Source: Gudongella oleilytica
GTDB lineage: Bacteria > Bacillota > Clostridia > Tissierellales > Tissierellaceae
Length of the DNA: 64,000 nucleotides
Assembly (NCBI RefSeq): GCF_004101785.1
Contig: NZ_CP035130.1
Location: 496,001-560,000, forward strand
Reading direction: 5' to 3'
Below, piece by piece: positions 20,866 to 30,657 of this stretch. How positions within the stretch are numbered: the first letter of the stretch is position 1; each line of letters opens with the position of its first letter. Under the pieces are notes generated by a model, which was given only the letters and a program-made list of their open reading frames with translations, was not told where the DNA came from and searched no databases. The translations under genes were made by a program, and so were the position numbers.

Positions 20866-21402
20866 ATGAAAATGAATTATACTGGAAAAAACATGGAGGT
20901 GACTGATGCTCTACGTGATGTAACTGAAAAGAAGCTTGGGAAGCTGGAGAAATACTTCCAGACTGACATCTCAGGCAATGTAACTTTCAGTACAGAGAAG
21001 AATCGTAAGATCATCGAGGTTACCATAAACCTTCCCGGCACAATCCTAAGAGCTGAAGAGTCAAGCGACGATATGTACGCATCTATCGACAAGACAGTGG
21101 ACGTGCTTGAAAGACAAATCAGGAAACACAAAACCAAGCTGCAGAAGAGATACCAAAACAACGATACCATAAGATTTGACAACGTACCGTCACTTTCTGC
21201 AGAAGAGGAGGAGGACAAGCCAAGACTTGTAAGAAGAAAGAAATTCGGACTTAAACCGATGTCGCCGGATGAGGCAATCCTTCAGATGGAGCTTTTGAGG
21301 CACAACTTCTTCGTTTTCATGGATTCAGAAACTGAGGATGTCTCGGTTGTCTACAAGAGGAAGGATGGAAACTACGGACTCATTGAACCGGAAATATTCT
21401 AA
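20866..21402 (+). CDS. hpf: Long-form ribosome hibernation promoting factor
   Basis: Dimerises idle 70S ribosomes into 100S particles in stationary phase. 178 residues: an N-terminal HPF/YfiA domain (MKMNYTGKNMEVTDALRDVTEKKLGKLEKY, about 1-95), a charged linker, and a C-terminal dimerisation domain (KPMSPDEAILQMELLRHNFFVF...YGLIEPE). The long form is typical of Firmicutes. I chose the ATG at 20866 because the alternative at 20848 overlaps the ribosome-binding sequence AAAGGAG. A terminator follows at 21415. Confidence 0.95.
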   Translation: MKMNYTGKNMEVTDALRDVTEKKLGKLEKYFQTDISGNVTFSTEKNRKIIEVTINLPGTILRAEESSDDMYASIDKTVDVLERQIRKHKTKLQKRYQNNDTIRFDNVPSLSAEEEEDKPRLVRRKKFGLKPMSPDEAILQMELLRHNFFVFMDSETEDVSVVYKRKDGNYGLIEPEIF

Positions 21403-21414
21403 TAACGAAAACTT

Positions 21415-21441
21415 AAGCAGGGCTGACCACCCTGCTTTTTT
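21415..21441 (+). terminator. hpf terminator
   Basis: AGCAGGG and CCCTGCT stem followed by six T, directly after hpf and before secA. Confidence 0.88.
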
Positions 21442-21503
21442 ATTGGCATGATTATGGATAAGTGGTATAATTAAATGATGTTATTTTGAAGGGGATGATT
21501 TAC

Positions 21504-24254
21504 ATGGGATTGTTTGACAAGGTCTTTGGCACCTATAGTGAAAGGGAGCTGAAGAAGCTGGATGGAACCGTACAAAAGGTTCTTTCCCTGGAAGGAACGA
21601 TAGCCTCGCTAACTGATGAACAGCTTAAGAATAAGACTATTGAATTCAAGAATAGATATAAAGACGGTGAATTGCTTGACGATCTTTTGCCTGAAGCCTT
21701 TGCTGTTGTGAGAGAGGCATCGTGGAGAGTGCTGGGGATGAAGCATTTCCCGGTACAGATCTACGGAGGCATAATATTGCACCAGGGTCGTATAGCGGAG
21801 ATGAAGACAGGAGAAGGTAAGACTCTGGTTGCCACGCTGCCTGCATACCTTAACGCACTTACGGGATTGGGAGTTCACATCGTTACAGTCAATGACTATC
21901 TGGCAAAGCGTGACAGGCAGTGGATGGGTAAGATATTTGAATTTCTGGGCTTGACTGTCGGCTGCATAGTACATGGACTTGACAACAAGGAGAGGAAAGA
22001 ACAATACTCTTCCGACATAACCTATGGTACCAATAACGAGTTCGGTTTTGACTACCTAAGGGACAACATGGTTATCCATAAAGTAGAGATGGTACAGAGA
22101 AAGCTGTATTACGCAATAGTTGACGAGGTGGACTCGATTCTTGTTGACGAAGCAAGAACTCCTCTTATCATATCAGGTCAGGGTGACAAATCGACAAAGC
22201 TGTATGAGCTTGCAGACGGGTTTGCCAGGACACTCACCTACAGGTATCTCGATCCGGACGAAACCAAGTCCGATCCATTTAACAGGGAGATCAAGGAAGA
22301 AACTGTTGACTACCTTATAGACGAAAAAGCAAGGAGTATTTCCCTTACTGAAAAGGGAACAGAAAAAGCTGAAAAGTTCTTCGGACTTGAGAACATGGCA
22401 GACCTTGAAAATATGGAGATAGCGCACCATATAAATCAGGCCATAAAAGCGAGAGCTATAATGAAAAGAGACATAGACTACGTTGTGAAGGATGGCGAGG
22501 TAATAATAGTCGACGAATTCACAGGAAGGCTTATGCTTGGCAGGCGATACAGCGACGGACTCCACCAGGCCATAGAGGCTAAGGAAGGTCTTGACGTAAG
22601 AAGCGAGTCAAAGACATTGGCAACCATAACCTTCCAGAACTATTTCAGAATGTACGACAAGCTTTCAGGTATGACCGGTACTGCGAAGACTGAAGAGGAA
22701 GAATTCAGGGAAATATACAACATGGACGTTGTTGAGATACCAACCAACAGGCCAGTTATAAGAGTAGATCATCCGGACAGCGTATACAGGAACGAGGATG
22801 GAAAGTTCAGGGCTGTAGTGAGAGAAATCAGGGAAAAGCATGCTGTCGGGCAACCGGTGCTGGTAGGTACTATAACGATTGAAAAATCAGAGATGTTGTC
22901 GAAGCTTCTCAAGAGAGAAGGCATAAAACACGAGGTCTTAAACGCCAAACAGCACGAGCGTGAGGCAGAGATAGTAGCTCAAGCCGGTAGGTTTGGATCA
23001 GTTACCATAGCCACCAACATGGCAGGCCGTGGTACAGATATAGTCCTTGGCGGTAATCCTGAGTACATGGCCAGGGAGGAAATGAAGAAAAAGAACCTGC
23101 CTGAAGAAATCCTTGCCATGGTGGACAGCTTCTTTGATACTGACGACGAGGAGATCCTTGCAGCACGACTTCAGTACAGTCAGCTCGTTGAGAAGTACAA
23201 AGCCCAAACCGCCGAGGAACACGAGAAAGTGGTACGGGCGGGCGGACTTCATATCATAGGAACTGAAAGGCATGAGTCGAGGCGTATCGACAATCAGCTT
23301 AGAGGTCGTTCAGGACGTCAGGGAGACCCTGGAAGCTCGAGGTTTTATATCTCGCTTGAGGATGATCTGATGAGATTGTTTGCCGGTGAGAGGATGAAGT
23401 CGATTATCGACGGCATCAATATGCCGGAGGATGAACCCCTTGAACACAGTCTGTTGACAAAAACCATCGAAGGAGCCCAAAAGAAGGTAGAGAGCAACAA
23501 CTTTGCAATACGTAAGCATGTTCTCCAATATGATGATGTAATGAACAAGCAAAGAGAAATCATATACGGAGAGAGAAGGAAGGTTCTGGAGGGCGAGGAC
23601 CTGAGCGAGCATATTGCTGAGATGATAAGGAATATAGTTGAATCTAATGTGGAGATGTACACGAGACAATCGAAGTTTGCTGAAGAGTGGGACTTTGAAG
23701 GTCTTGAAATGTACGTGGCGAAGATCTTTGGAATGAAGAAAGATGTTTTCTATGGCCTTGACAAGGAGACCTTGACCAAGGAGGGTCTTGTTGAGCATAT
23801 TCTTGAAAAGGCTCAAGATCTTTATAAGCAGAAGGAAAGCGAGTTTGGAACAGAGCAATTCAGAGAGATCGAGAGAGTTGTCCTTCTAAGGGTCGTAGAC
23901 AGCAAATGGATGGATCACATAGATGCAATGGATCAGCTGAGACAGGGTATAAACCTCAGAGCATATGGACAGCAGGACCCTGTAAGAGCTTATCAGGTTG
24001 AGGGCTTTGATATGTTTGACGATATGACCAGAAGCATCTGGGAGGACACCGTAGGTTTCCTGTTCCATGTGGCCAAAGCAGATAATGTCCAAAGACAGAG
24101 AGTGGCAACCCCTATTATGACAAATACCGACGGTCAGACTAAGAAGAAGCCCGTTGTGAACAAGGAAAAGAAGATAGGAAGAAACGACCCGTGTCCATGC
24201 GGCAGCGGTAAGAAATATAAGAAGTGCCATGGGGATCCAAACAGGGAAAACTGA
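21504..24254 (+). CDS. secA: Preprotein translocase ATPase SecA
   Basis: Motor of the Sec protein-export pathway at the membrane. 916 residues from the ATG at 21504 (MGLFDKVFG), preceded by GAAGGGGATG; a TTG at 21486 would overlap that site. Visible features: Walker [10 protein letters not shown], the [19 protein letters not shown] motor motif, [27 protein letters not shown], and a C-terminal SEC-C zinc finger ([14 protein letters not shown]). It precedes prfB by 19 nt, a common Firmicutes neighbourhood (hpf-secA-prfB). Confidence 0.98.
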   Translation: MGLFDKVFGTYSERELKKLDGTVQKVLSLEGTIASLTDEQLKNKTIEFKNRYKDGELLDDLLPEAFAVVREASWRVLGMKHFPVQIYGGIILHQGRIAEMKTGEGKTLVATLPAYLNALTGLGVHIVTVNDYLAKRDRQWMGKIFEFLGLTVGCIVHGLDNKERKEQYSSDITYGTNNEFGFDYLRDNMVIHKVEMVQRKLYYAIVDEVDSILVDEARTPLIISGQGDKSTKLYELADGFARTLTYRYLDPDETKSDPFNREIKEETVDYLIDEKARSISLTEKGTEKAEKFFGLENMADLENMEIAHHINQAIKARAIMKRDIDYVVKDGEVIIVDEFTGRLMLGRRYSDGLHQAIEAKEGLDVRSESKTLATITFQNYFRMYDKLSGMTGTAKTEEEEFREIYNMDVVEIPTNRPVIRVDHPDSVYRNEDGKFRAVVREIREKHAVGQPVLVGTITIEKSEMLSKLLKREGIKHEVLNAKQHEREAEIVAQAGRFGSVTIATNMAGRGTDIVLGGNPEYMAREEMKKKNLPEEILAMVDSFFDTDDEEILAARLQYSQLVEKYKAQTAEEHEKVVRAGGLHIIGTERHESRRIDNQLRGRSGRQGDPGSSRFYISLEDDLMRLFAGERMKSIIDGINMPEDEPLEHSLLTKTIEGAQKKVESNNFAIRKHVLQYDDVMNKQREIIYGERRKVLEGEDLSEHIAEMIRNIVESNVEMYTRQSKFAEEWDFEGLEMYVAKIFGMKKDVFYGLDKETLTKEGLVEHILEKAQDLYKQKESEFGTEQFREIERVVLLRVVDSKWMDHIDAMDQLRQGINLRAYGQQDPVRAYQVEGFDMFDDMTRSIWEDTVGFLFHVAKADNVQRQRVATPIMTNTDGQTKKKPVVNKEKKIGRNDPCPCGSGKKYKKCHGDPNREN

Positions 24255-24273
24255 TTGAGGGGATGATTTAGGA

Positions 24274-25381
24274 ATGGAAAGCATATATTTAGATCGGGAG
24301 CGCCTTGCAGAGATCAAGGAGATGGTCAGAGAGCTGGGTGTTTCACTTTGACCTTCCAGGGTTGAAGGAAAGGGTGAAGCAGCTTCAGGAGGACAGCTAC
24401 AGGGAGGACTTTTGGAGTGACGTGAAATCAGCGCAAAACACAATGCAGGAAATCAAGGCAATCAACAGTGAAATTGAGGGCTATGAAAGCCTGATGGCCG
24501 AGATTGAGGATACAGAGACTCTAATAGAGCTTATACTTGAGGACGAAGGCTTTGCGGACTACAGAGAGGTTGAAAAAGGCCTCAGGGAGATAGAAAAAAA
24601 AGCTGACGAATTTAAGATATCAACTTTGTTGAGTGGGGAATTCGATTCAAAAAGCGCCATATTGTCAATACATGCCGGAGCTGGTGGACTTGAAGCCCAG
24701 GATTGGGCAGAGATGCTCCTCAGAATGTACAGAAGATGGGCTGACAGAAAGGAATACAGGGTGGAGACACTTGATCTTCTTTCTGACACAGAGGGCGGCA
24801 TCAAATCAGTTACACTTCTGATAGAAGGCTTTAATGCCTATGGGTATCTGAAGGCTGAGAAGGGGGTCCACAGACTTGTCAGGATATCTCCTTTCGATGC
24901 ATCAGGCAAGAGGCATACATCATTTGCCAGTATAGACGTTTATCCTCAGTTAGATGACACTGTGGAGATCGATATAAACGAAAAGGACCTGAAGATAGAT
25001 ACCTACAGATCTTCAGGCGCTGGGGGACAGCACGTAAACACTACTGATTCAGCTATCCGGATAACCCATTTGCCTACAGGCATTGTAGTTACCTGTCAAT
25101 CCGAGAGGTCACAGCATTCCAACAAGGCTACGGCAATGAATATGCTTAAAGCCAAACTTATCCAGCTTAAGGAAGAGGAAAACAAGGAGAGGATCGAGGA
25201 TCTTCAGGGGTCCTACTCACAGATAGCGTGGGGTTCACAGATAAGATCCTATGTGTTCCACCCTTACAGCATGGTTAAGGACCACAGGACCAGTGCTGAG
25301 GTTGGGGATGTGTACAGGGTAATGGACGGGGATCTGGATTACTTTATCAATGAATACCTGAAGTATAAATCAATGTTGTAA
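24274..25381 (+). CDS. prfB: Peptide chain release factor 2 (programmed +1 frameshift)
   Basis: Terminates translation at UGA and UAA. Translation starts at the ATG at 24274, 19 nt after secA, and reads 25 codons (MESIYLDRERLAEIKEMV...GVSL) to an in-frame TGA at 24349. Moving +1 on CTT-TGA-C continues DLPGLKERVKQLQ to 25381, giving about 368 residues. The GGQ motif is SGAGGQHVN and the UGA-reading tripeptide SPF is in RISPFDASG, so it is RF2, not RF1. The frameshift is the known autoregulatory site: low RF2 lets the ribosome shift. Sequence before the site lacks the usual strong AGGGGG. Confidence 0.96.
24346..24352 (+). other. prfB programmed +1 frameshift site
   Basis: CTTTGAC: the ribosome stalls at TGA with CTT in the P site and slips one base to read GAC. 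The heptamer is the canonical one. The usual Shine-Dalgarno-like stimulator 3 nt before CTT is weak here; the nearest G-run is GCTGGG about 7-9 nt upstream. Confidence 0.9.
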
Positions 25382-25622
25382 TAGATCTTGAGAAAGCGCA
25401 TATACTTGAGAAGTTAATGGAGACTAAGTCGTTTCCCCGGACCGCTCACGGCCGCTTGGAAAAGAAATGTCCTCAAAACGATTAGCCTCCAATCATAATA
25501 GCTTTATTGTTACCTCAAGCTTTAGGATCAATCGAGTGTAGGGGCGGACAGCGCTGCCTGCCTAAGATATACAGCTCTTCTTATGAAGAGCTTTTCGTAC
25601 ATATAGGGAAGGATGATCAAAT
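25382..25622. repeat. Dispersed structured repeat, copy 2, with tex leader
   Basis: No gene. The hairpin at about 25417-25493 carries the conserved 53-bp core (25429-25481) in inverted orientation to copy 1. Its outer arms ATGGAGACTAAG and TTAGCCTCCAAT pair with each other but differ from those of copy 1. TTTAGGATCAA and a GGGGCGGACAGCGCTGCC segment follow. Copy 1, read on the other strand, has TTAGGATCAA and GGGTGGACA at matching order. Confidence 0.7.
25570..25596 (+). terminator. Terminator before tex
   Basis: AGCTCTTC-TTAT-GAAGAGCT stem followed by TTTCG. It probably ends transcription from prfB, although it is short of a long T-run. Confidence 0.6.
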
Positions 25623-27719
25623 ATGGATATTGCAGCAAGACTATCAAAGGAGCTGGGATTAAAGCCTGCTTACGTTAAAAACGTTATCGATATGCTGGAT
25701 GAAGGCAACACAATCCCTTTTATTGCCAGGTACAGGAAGGAACAAACCGGCGAAATGACGGACGTGACCTTGAGGGAGCTGTTTACAAGACTTAATTACC
25801 TGAGAAGCCTTGAGGCCAGAAAGGAAGAGGTCACAAGGCTGATTGCACAGCAGGATAAGCTTACTGATGATCTTAAGGCTGAGATAGATGTGGCAGAGAC
25901 CCTTCAAAGGCTTGAAGACCTTTACAGACCCTTCAGACCAAAGAGAAGGACGAGAGCCTCCATGGCTAAGGAGAAAGGCCTGGAGCCTCTTGCAGCTGAG
26001 CTCATGAGACTTGGGAAAAGTGAAGCAGAATTTACGTCATTTCTTAAGTCTTTTATCGACCCTGAAAAAGGCGTTGAAACTGTGGAGGATGCTCTTCAGG
26101 GTGCAATGGATATAATAGCTGAGGACATAGCAGATGATCCGGATTTCAGAGCTTTGGTCAAGAATATTTACTGGAAAAATGCAATGCTCGTCGTGGATGC
26201 GGCAGACAAGGAGACTAAATCTGTATATGAGATGTACTACAGTTATACAGAGCCTGTCTCTAAGGTGCCAAATCATCGTGTGCTTGCTATAAACAGGGGA
26301 GAGAAGGAAAAGCTTCTGAAGGTTAGCCTTGCCTTTGATGAAACACTTGCCACGGACAAAATCAAGGCAAAGACTGCAAAAGGACTGACATATACAGCAA
26401 ACTACGTGGAATCGGCAGTGGATGACGGCTGTAAAAGGCTATTATTTCCTTCAGTTGAAAGGGAGATCAGAAACGATCTTACCGAGAGAGCAGAAGAGGA
26501 GGCAATAAAGGTATTTGCATTGAACCTTGAGCCGCTTCTGATGCAGCCACCGATCAAGGGCAAGGTAGTCCTTGCAATAGATCCTGGCTTTAGGACAGGG
26601 TGCAAGGTCGCAGTTGTCGACGAGACAGGCAAGCTCCTTGACAATACTACTGTGTATCCAACTGAGCCTCAGAACAAGATAGATGAAACAAAGAAGACCC
26701 TTAAAAAGCTGATTGAGAAGTATAACGTAGGAATAATATCCATAGGAAATGGAACGGCATCTAGAGAGACTGAGGCAGTTGTAGCATCCCTTATAACGGA
26801 GCTGGACAGAAGGATCCCCTATGCGATCGTGAACGAGGCTGGAGCATCAGTTTACTCCGCTTCTGAGGTTGGACAGAAGGATTTTCCAAACCATGATGTA
26901 ACTGTAAGAGGCGCAGCCTCTATAGGGAGGCGACTGCAGGATCCGTTGGCTGAGCTCGTTAAGATCGATCCCAAGCATATAGGGGTAGGTCAGTATCAGC
27001 ATGACTTGAACCAAACCAAGCTGGATGAAGCTCTTAAAGGTGTTGTGGAGGATTCTGTAAACAGGGTTGGAGTAGATCTTAATACAGCAAGCCCTTCACT
27101 GCTTAGGTACGTTTCCGGGATTTCCGCCAAGGTTGCCAACGGTATAGTCTCTCACAGAGAGGAAAAGGGAAGCTTTAGGTCGAGGGAAGAGCTTTTAACG
27201 GTAAAGGGACTCGGTGATAAGACATTCAGGCAATGCGCGGGATTTCTGAGGATACCTGATGGGACCGATCCACTGGATAACACTGGGGTCCACCCTGAAT
27301 CCTATGAGGTTGCGAGAAAACTTGTAAAAATTGGGTATAATGACAGGGAATTGCCAAAGCTGGCTGAAGAACTGGGCGTTGGTCTTCCAACTCTGACCGA
27401 CATAGTTATGGAGCTTGAAAAGCCCGGGAGAGATCCAAGGGATGAAATGCCGAAGCCGATCCTTAGAGAGGATATCCTAAAGCTTGAGGATCTGTCCAGG
27501 GATATGGTTCTCAATGGCACGGTCAGAAATGTTGTGGATTTTGGAGCATTTATCGATATCGGAGTCAAGCAGGATGGACTTGTTCACGTGTCACAGCTTT
27601 CCAACAGGTTTATCAGGCATCCAAAAGAGGTTGCCAAGGTAGGGGACATAGTGAAGGTCAAGATTCTGGATGTAGACAAGGACAAGGGAAGGATATCCCT
27701 AAGCATGAAGGATATATAA
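25623..27719 (+). CDS. tex: Tex family transcription accessory / RNA-binding protein
   Basis: Tex proteins bind nucleic acid and are needed for expression of some genes. Their Firmicutes homologues are linked to ribosome and RNA-polymerase rescue. 698 residues with the full family order: N-terminal helical domain (LSKELGLKPAYVKNVIDMLDEGNTIPFIARYRKE), a YqgF-like RNase H-fold domain (VLAIDPGFRTGCKVAVVD), helix-hairpin-helix repeats (VNTASPSLLRYVSGI-type), and a C-terminal S1 domain (NGTVRNVVDFGAFIDIGV...GRISLSMKDI). Confidence 0.95.
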   Translation: MDIAARLSKELGLKPAYVKNVIDMLDEGNTIPFIARYRKEQTGEMTDVTLRELFTRLNYLRSLEARKEEVTRLIAQQDKLTDDLKAEIDVAETLQRLEDLYRPFRPKRRTRASMAKEKGLEPLAAELMRLGKSEAEFTSFLKSFIDPEKGVETVEDALQGAMDIIAEDIADDPDFRALVKNIYWKNAMLVVDAADKETKSVYEMYYSYTEPVSKVPNHRVLAINRGEKEKLLKVSLAFDETLATDKIKAKTAKGLTYTANYVESAVDDGCKRLLFPSVEREIRNDLTERAEEEAIKVFALNLEPLLMQPPIKGKVVLAIDPGFRTGCKVAVVDETGKLLDNTTVYPTEPQNKIDETKKTLKKLIEKYNVGIISIGNGTASRETEAVVASLITELDRRIPYAIVNEAGASVYSASEVGQKDFPNHDVTVRGAASIGRRLQDPLAELVKIDPKHIGVGQYQHDLNQTKLDEALKGVVEDSVNRVGVDLNTASPSLLRYVSGISAKVANGIVSHREEKGSFRSREELLTVKGLGDKTFRQCAGFLRIPDGTDPLDNTGVHPESYEVARKLVKIGYNDRELPKLAEELGVGLPTLTDIVMELEKPGRDPRDEMPKPILREDILKLEDLSRDMVLNGTVRNVVDFGAFIDIGVKQDGLVHVSQLSNRFIRHPKEVAKVGDIVKVKILDVDKDKGRISLSMKDI

Positions 27720-27740
27720 TTTTCTTAGGAGGGTGATCGA

Positions 27741-28850
27741 ATGAAGCTGGGAGTTATAGTCAACCCCATTGCAGGTATGGGCGGAAGAGTTGGACTGAAG
27801 GGCACAGACGGCCCAGAGATTCTAAGGCTTGCCAGAGAGATGGGGGCAGTCCCCGAGTCTCCAAAAAAGGCAATGAAAGCTCTGACTCAGCTTAAAGAGC
27901 TCGTTGACCTTGAAATATTGACATTCCCAGGAGAAATGGGAGAAAGAGAGCTCCTTGAGCTTGGATGGAGACCAACCGTCCTTGGAGATCCCAAAGAAGA
28001 GACCGGCCCTGAGGATACCGTTGAGGCATCGATAGGTATGCTCGATGAGGGAGTTGATCTGATAATTTTTGCCGGGGGAGACGGAACGGCAAGAAACGTC
28101 TATTCCGCTGTAGGTGATAAAATCCCTGTGATAGGGATCCCTGCCGGGGTAAAGATCCATTCAGGTGTTTTTGCAAATCATCCTGGGAGTGCCGGCGAGA
28201 TCGCATACACATATTTGACCAATATGGATATAGGGACGAAGGATGCTGAGGTAATGGATATAGATGAGGATGCATTCAGGGACGGAGTTGTATCCGCAAG
28301 ACTCTATGGCTATATGAAGATCCCGAATATGCCTGATCTTACCCAGACCCAGAAATCCAGTGGCTTTGCAGACGAATCAGAGGCTATTGCCGGAATTGCC
28401 GAAAAGGTGATCGAGGAGATGGAGGATGAGGTCTATTACATCATGGGCTCTGGAACTACAATAAGGCCGATCATGGAGGAGTTGGGTATCCCCAATACAC
28501 TTCTTGGGATCGATATAATCAGAAACAAGGAGCTTGTGGCCTCAGATGTCCACGAAAAACAGATCCTGGAAATTATTGGAGACAGTAAAGCAAAAATAAT
28601 AGTCACTGTAATAGGTGGTCAAGGCTACGTATTTGGAAGGGGAAATCAGCAGATAAGTGCCGAGGTCATCAAGAGAGTAGGCAAGAAAAATATCATTGTT
28701 GTGGCTCCCAGAAGCAAGATGTTATCGCTTGATGGAAGACCTCTCCTGGCGGATACAGGGGATGAAGAGGTCAACAGGAGTCTTGACGGCTATATCACTG
28801 TAATCATGGACTATTATACTGAAAGCCTTCAGCCGATAAAGGGTCTGTAA
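27741..28850 (+). CDS. ATP-NAD kinase-like protein (COG3199 type)
   Basis: The 369-residue product opens MKLGVIVNPIAGMGGRVGLKGTDG and has the diacylglycerol/NAD kinase nucleotide motif FAGGDGTARN, then IPVIGIPAGVKIHSGVFA. This matches the AcoX or ATP-NAD kinase-like family, whose substrate is often uncertain; NAD phosphorylation is a guess from the family name. It follows tex by 21 nt with AGGAGGGTG, so it is likely in the same operon. Confidence 0.87.
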   Translation: MKLGVIVNPIAGMGGRVGLKGTDGPEILRLAREMGAVPESPKKAMKALTQLKELVDLEILTFPGEMGERELLELGWRPTVLGDPKEETGPEDTVEASIGMLDEGVDLIIFAGGDGTARNVYSAVGDKIPVIGIPAGVKIHSGVFANHPGSAGEIAYTYLTNMDIGTKDAEVMDIDEDAFRDGVVSARLYGYMKIPNMPDLTQTQKSSGFADESEAIAGIAEKVIEEMEDEVYYIMGSGTTIRPIMEELGIPNTLLGIDIIRNKELVASDVHEKQILEIIGDSKAKIIVTVIGGQGYVFGRGNQQISAEVIKRVGKKNIIVVAPRSKMLSLDGRPLLADTGDEEVNRSLDGYITVIMDYYTESLQPIKGL

Positions 28851-29202
28851 TCAATTCACAATGCACAATGCACAATGCACAATGCACAATGCACAATGCA
28901 CAATGCACAATGCACAATGCACAATTGGAAACCAAGTAAGAGCTAAGAGCTAAGAACTAAGATTCTTCGCTGCGTTAAGAATGTCTCATTTCTGTCAATC
29001 TGAACGCAGTGAAGGGTCATTTCTTTCGGGCTGACAGGGTCGTCTGCCTCTACTAACGCTTACCGCCTATCGCTTAACGTCTATCTCCTAACTCCTAACC
29101 CCTAACCCCTAACTCCCATCGCCTAACACTTATCTTCACCCCTTCCAACAGTCCAACTTTCCAACTATAATAAATTTTTCACAATATTTATCGTTATCCC
29201 TA
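28851..29202. repeat. Repeat-rich intergenic segment
   Basis: No gene. 28858-28925 is a run of about nine 7-bp units CACAATG. It is followed by AGAGCTAAGAACTAAGATTC, the CATTTCTGTCAATCTGAACG tract, and at 29075-29135 a low-complexity stretch of CTAACCCCTAACCCC-like units. The tail is the FMN riboswitch promoter. Confidence 0.85.
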
Positions 29203-29231
29203 TTGACAAAATTGATGCGCTTCTATATTAT
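29203..29231 (+). promoter_or_regulatory. Promoter of FMN riboswitch-ribU
   Basis: TTGACA at 29203-29208 and TATTAT at 29226-29231 with a 17-bp spacer, just before the FMN aptamer. Confidence 0.7.
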
Positions 29232-29243
29232 AATGATAGATAT

Positions 29244-29350
29244 ATCTTCAGGGCGAGGTGCAAGTCCTCACCGGCGGTAAAGCCCGCGAACCGAAAGGTT
29301 GATCTGGTGTAATTCCAGGGCCGACAGTTAAAGTCTGGATGAAAGAAGAT
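29244..29350 (+). promoter_or_regulatory. FMN riboswitch (RFN element)
   Basis: The RFN blocks are in order: ATCTTCAGGGCGAGGTGCAA, TCACCGGCGGTAAAGCCCGC, GAACCGAAAGGTTGATC, TGGTGTAATTCCAGGGCCGA, CAGTTAAAGTCTGGATGAAAG. ATCTTC pairs with GAAGAT as P1. FMN binding should promote the terminator at 29371 and lower expression of the riboflavin transporter gene downstream. Confidence 0.97.
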
Positions 29351-29370
29351 GGTATAATCTGTTTTAAATG

Positions 29371-29396
29371 CCCCGAAGATTGCTTCGGGGTTTTTT
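29371..29396 (+). terminator. FMN riboswitch terminator
   Basis: CCCCGAAG-ATTG-CTTCGGGG followed by TTTTTT. Confidence 0.93.
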
Positions 29397-29433
29397 GATT
29401 CCCTGAGGTAATAAAAATTTTGGAGGGATCATT

Positions 29434-30042
29434 ATGTACACGTTAAGCAGAGATCAATGGACCACAAGGACCATGGTCAAGGTATCGATTATGGCAGTAA
29501 TTGCCTTTATCCTTATGTTTTTCGAATTTCCACTTTTGTGGATCGCACCACCGTTTATAAAAATCGACATATCGGACCTGCCAGCACTGTTAGGTGCATT
29601 TGCAATGGGACCAATGGTCGGCGTCATTATCCAGCTTCTGAAAAATGTTTTAAACGTAGTTCTTGAAGGATCTACTACAGGAGGAGTTGGAGAGTTTGCA
29701 AACTTTGTTGTGGGAAGTGCCTTTGCATACACAGCCGGAGCAATATATTTCAGGAAAAAGACATTTGGAAGAGCAGTTGCAGGGCTTCTCATTGGAACAG
29801 TAGTTATGACCGTAGTCATTACAATTGCAAACTACTATTTCATCTTCCCGTTCTATGCAAAGCTGTTTGGAATGCCGATACAGTCACTGGTAGATATGGG
29901 AGCGGGCATTAGCGACAAAATTACTGACCTTTGGTCACTTATGCTGTATTCAATTGTACCATTTAATTTACTGAAGGGTGTATTGCTTTCAGCTATTACA
30001 ATACTCCTTTACAAGAAGGTATCACCAATTCTCCACAGATAA
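29434..30042 (+). CDS. ribU: ECF transporter riboflavin-binding S component
   Basis: RibU binds riboflavin in the membrane and works with the shared ECF energising module (not in this window). 202 residues, about six membrane segments, with the RibU-like FPLLWIAPPFIKIDISDLPALLGAFAMGP and LLKNVLNVVLEGSTTGGVGEFANF signatures. The FMN riboswitch directly upstream supports the flavin substrate. GGAGGGATC precedes the ATG. A hairpin terminator follows. Confidence 0.95.
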   Translation: MYTLSRDQWTTRTMVKVSIMAVIAFILMFFEFPLLWIAPPFIKIDISDLPALLGAFAMGPMVGVIIQLLKNVLNVVLEGSTTGGVGEFANFVVGSAFAYTAGAIYFRKKTFGRAVAGLLIGTVVMTVVITIANYYFIFPFYAKLFGMPIQSLVDMGAGISDKITDLWSLMLYSIVPFNLLKGVLLSAITILLYKKVSPILHR

Positions 30043-30061
30043 TTCCCATTTGATATGTGTT

Positions 30062-30117
30062 AAAAAGAGTCCCCCGAAGACTTTGCTAAGAGCCTTCGCA
30101 GGACTCTTTTGTTTTAG
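30062..30117 (+). terminator. ribU terminator
   Basis: AAAAGAGTCC and GGACTCTTTT form the base of a long hairpin with inner CGAAGACTTTGC/GCCTTCG pairing, then TGTTTTAG. Confidence 0.8.
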
Positions 30118-30201
30118 GGTAATACTTTACTTGTGAAAACAAGCACTCTTTGGTATAATCAAAAGTTGACAATAGACGAGAACTATACCGGGAAGGTAAT
30201 T

Positions 30202-30657
30202 ATGATAATTGAGCTAAGAAACATAGAGCAAACTGAATTATTTGGACGAAAGCTGGGGAGGTTGCTTCAGAAGGGAGATGTTGTCTGCCTGAATGGAGAT
30301 CTTGGTGCGGGAAAGACCACTCTCAGCAAAGCCATTGGTGTAGGAATGGATGTTGAAGACTACATCACCAGTCCAACCTTTGCAATAATGAACCAATACA
30401 AAGGGAGACTACCTCTGTACCACTTCGATGTATACAGACTGGATGGCTGGCATCAGCTTGAGGACATAGGGGCAGAGGATTATTTTTACGGTGATGGAGT
30501 CTGCCTGATAGAATGGGCTGAAACCATAGAGGAATACCTTCCAAAGGAAAGGCTGGAGATATCCATGACCTTTGGAGTGCTCGATGGGTCGAGGATCCTC
30601 GAGCTGAAGGCCTTCGGGGATAGATTTGGGATATTGATGGAGGAATTGAAAATATGA
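30202..30657 (+). CDS. tsaE: tRNA t6A biosynthesis ATPase TsaE
   Basis: Regulatory ATPase of the TsaB-TsaD-TsaE complex, which adds threonylcarbamoyl to A37 of ANN-decoding tRNAs. 151 residues from the ATG at 30202 (MIIELRNIEQTELF), with Walker A GDLGAGKTTLSKAIG and YHFDVYRLDGWHQLEDIGAEDYF. GGGAAGG precedes this ATG; the longer frame from 30133 has no ribosome binding site. First gene of a tight operon; its end overlaps tsaB. Confidence 0.96.
   Translation: MIIELRNIEQTELFGRKLGRLLQKGDVVCLNGDLGAGKTTLSKAIGVGMDVEDYITSPTFAIMNQYKGRLPLYHFDVYRLDGWHQLEDIGAEDYFYGDGVCLIEWAETIEEYLPKERLEISMTFGVLDGSRILELKAFGDRFGILMEELKI

Noticed and set aside
24305-25381. prfB called as a complete gene from 24305
   Set aside because: The true start is at 24274, with the shift at CTTTGAC; the frame from 24305 begins in the wrong phase and does not match RF2.
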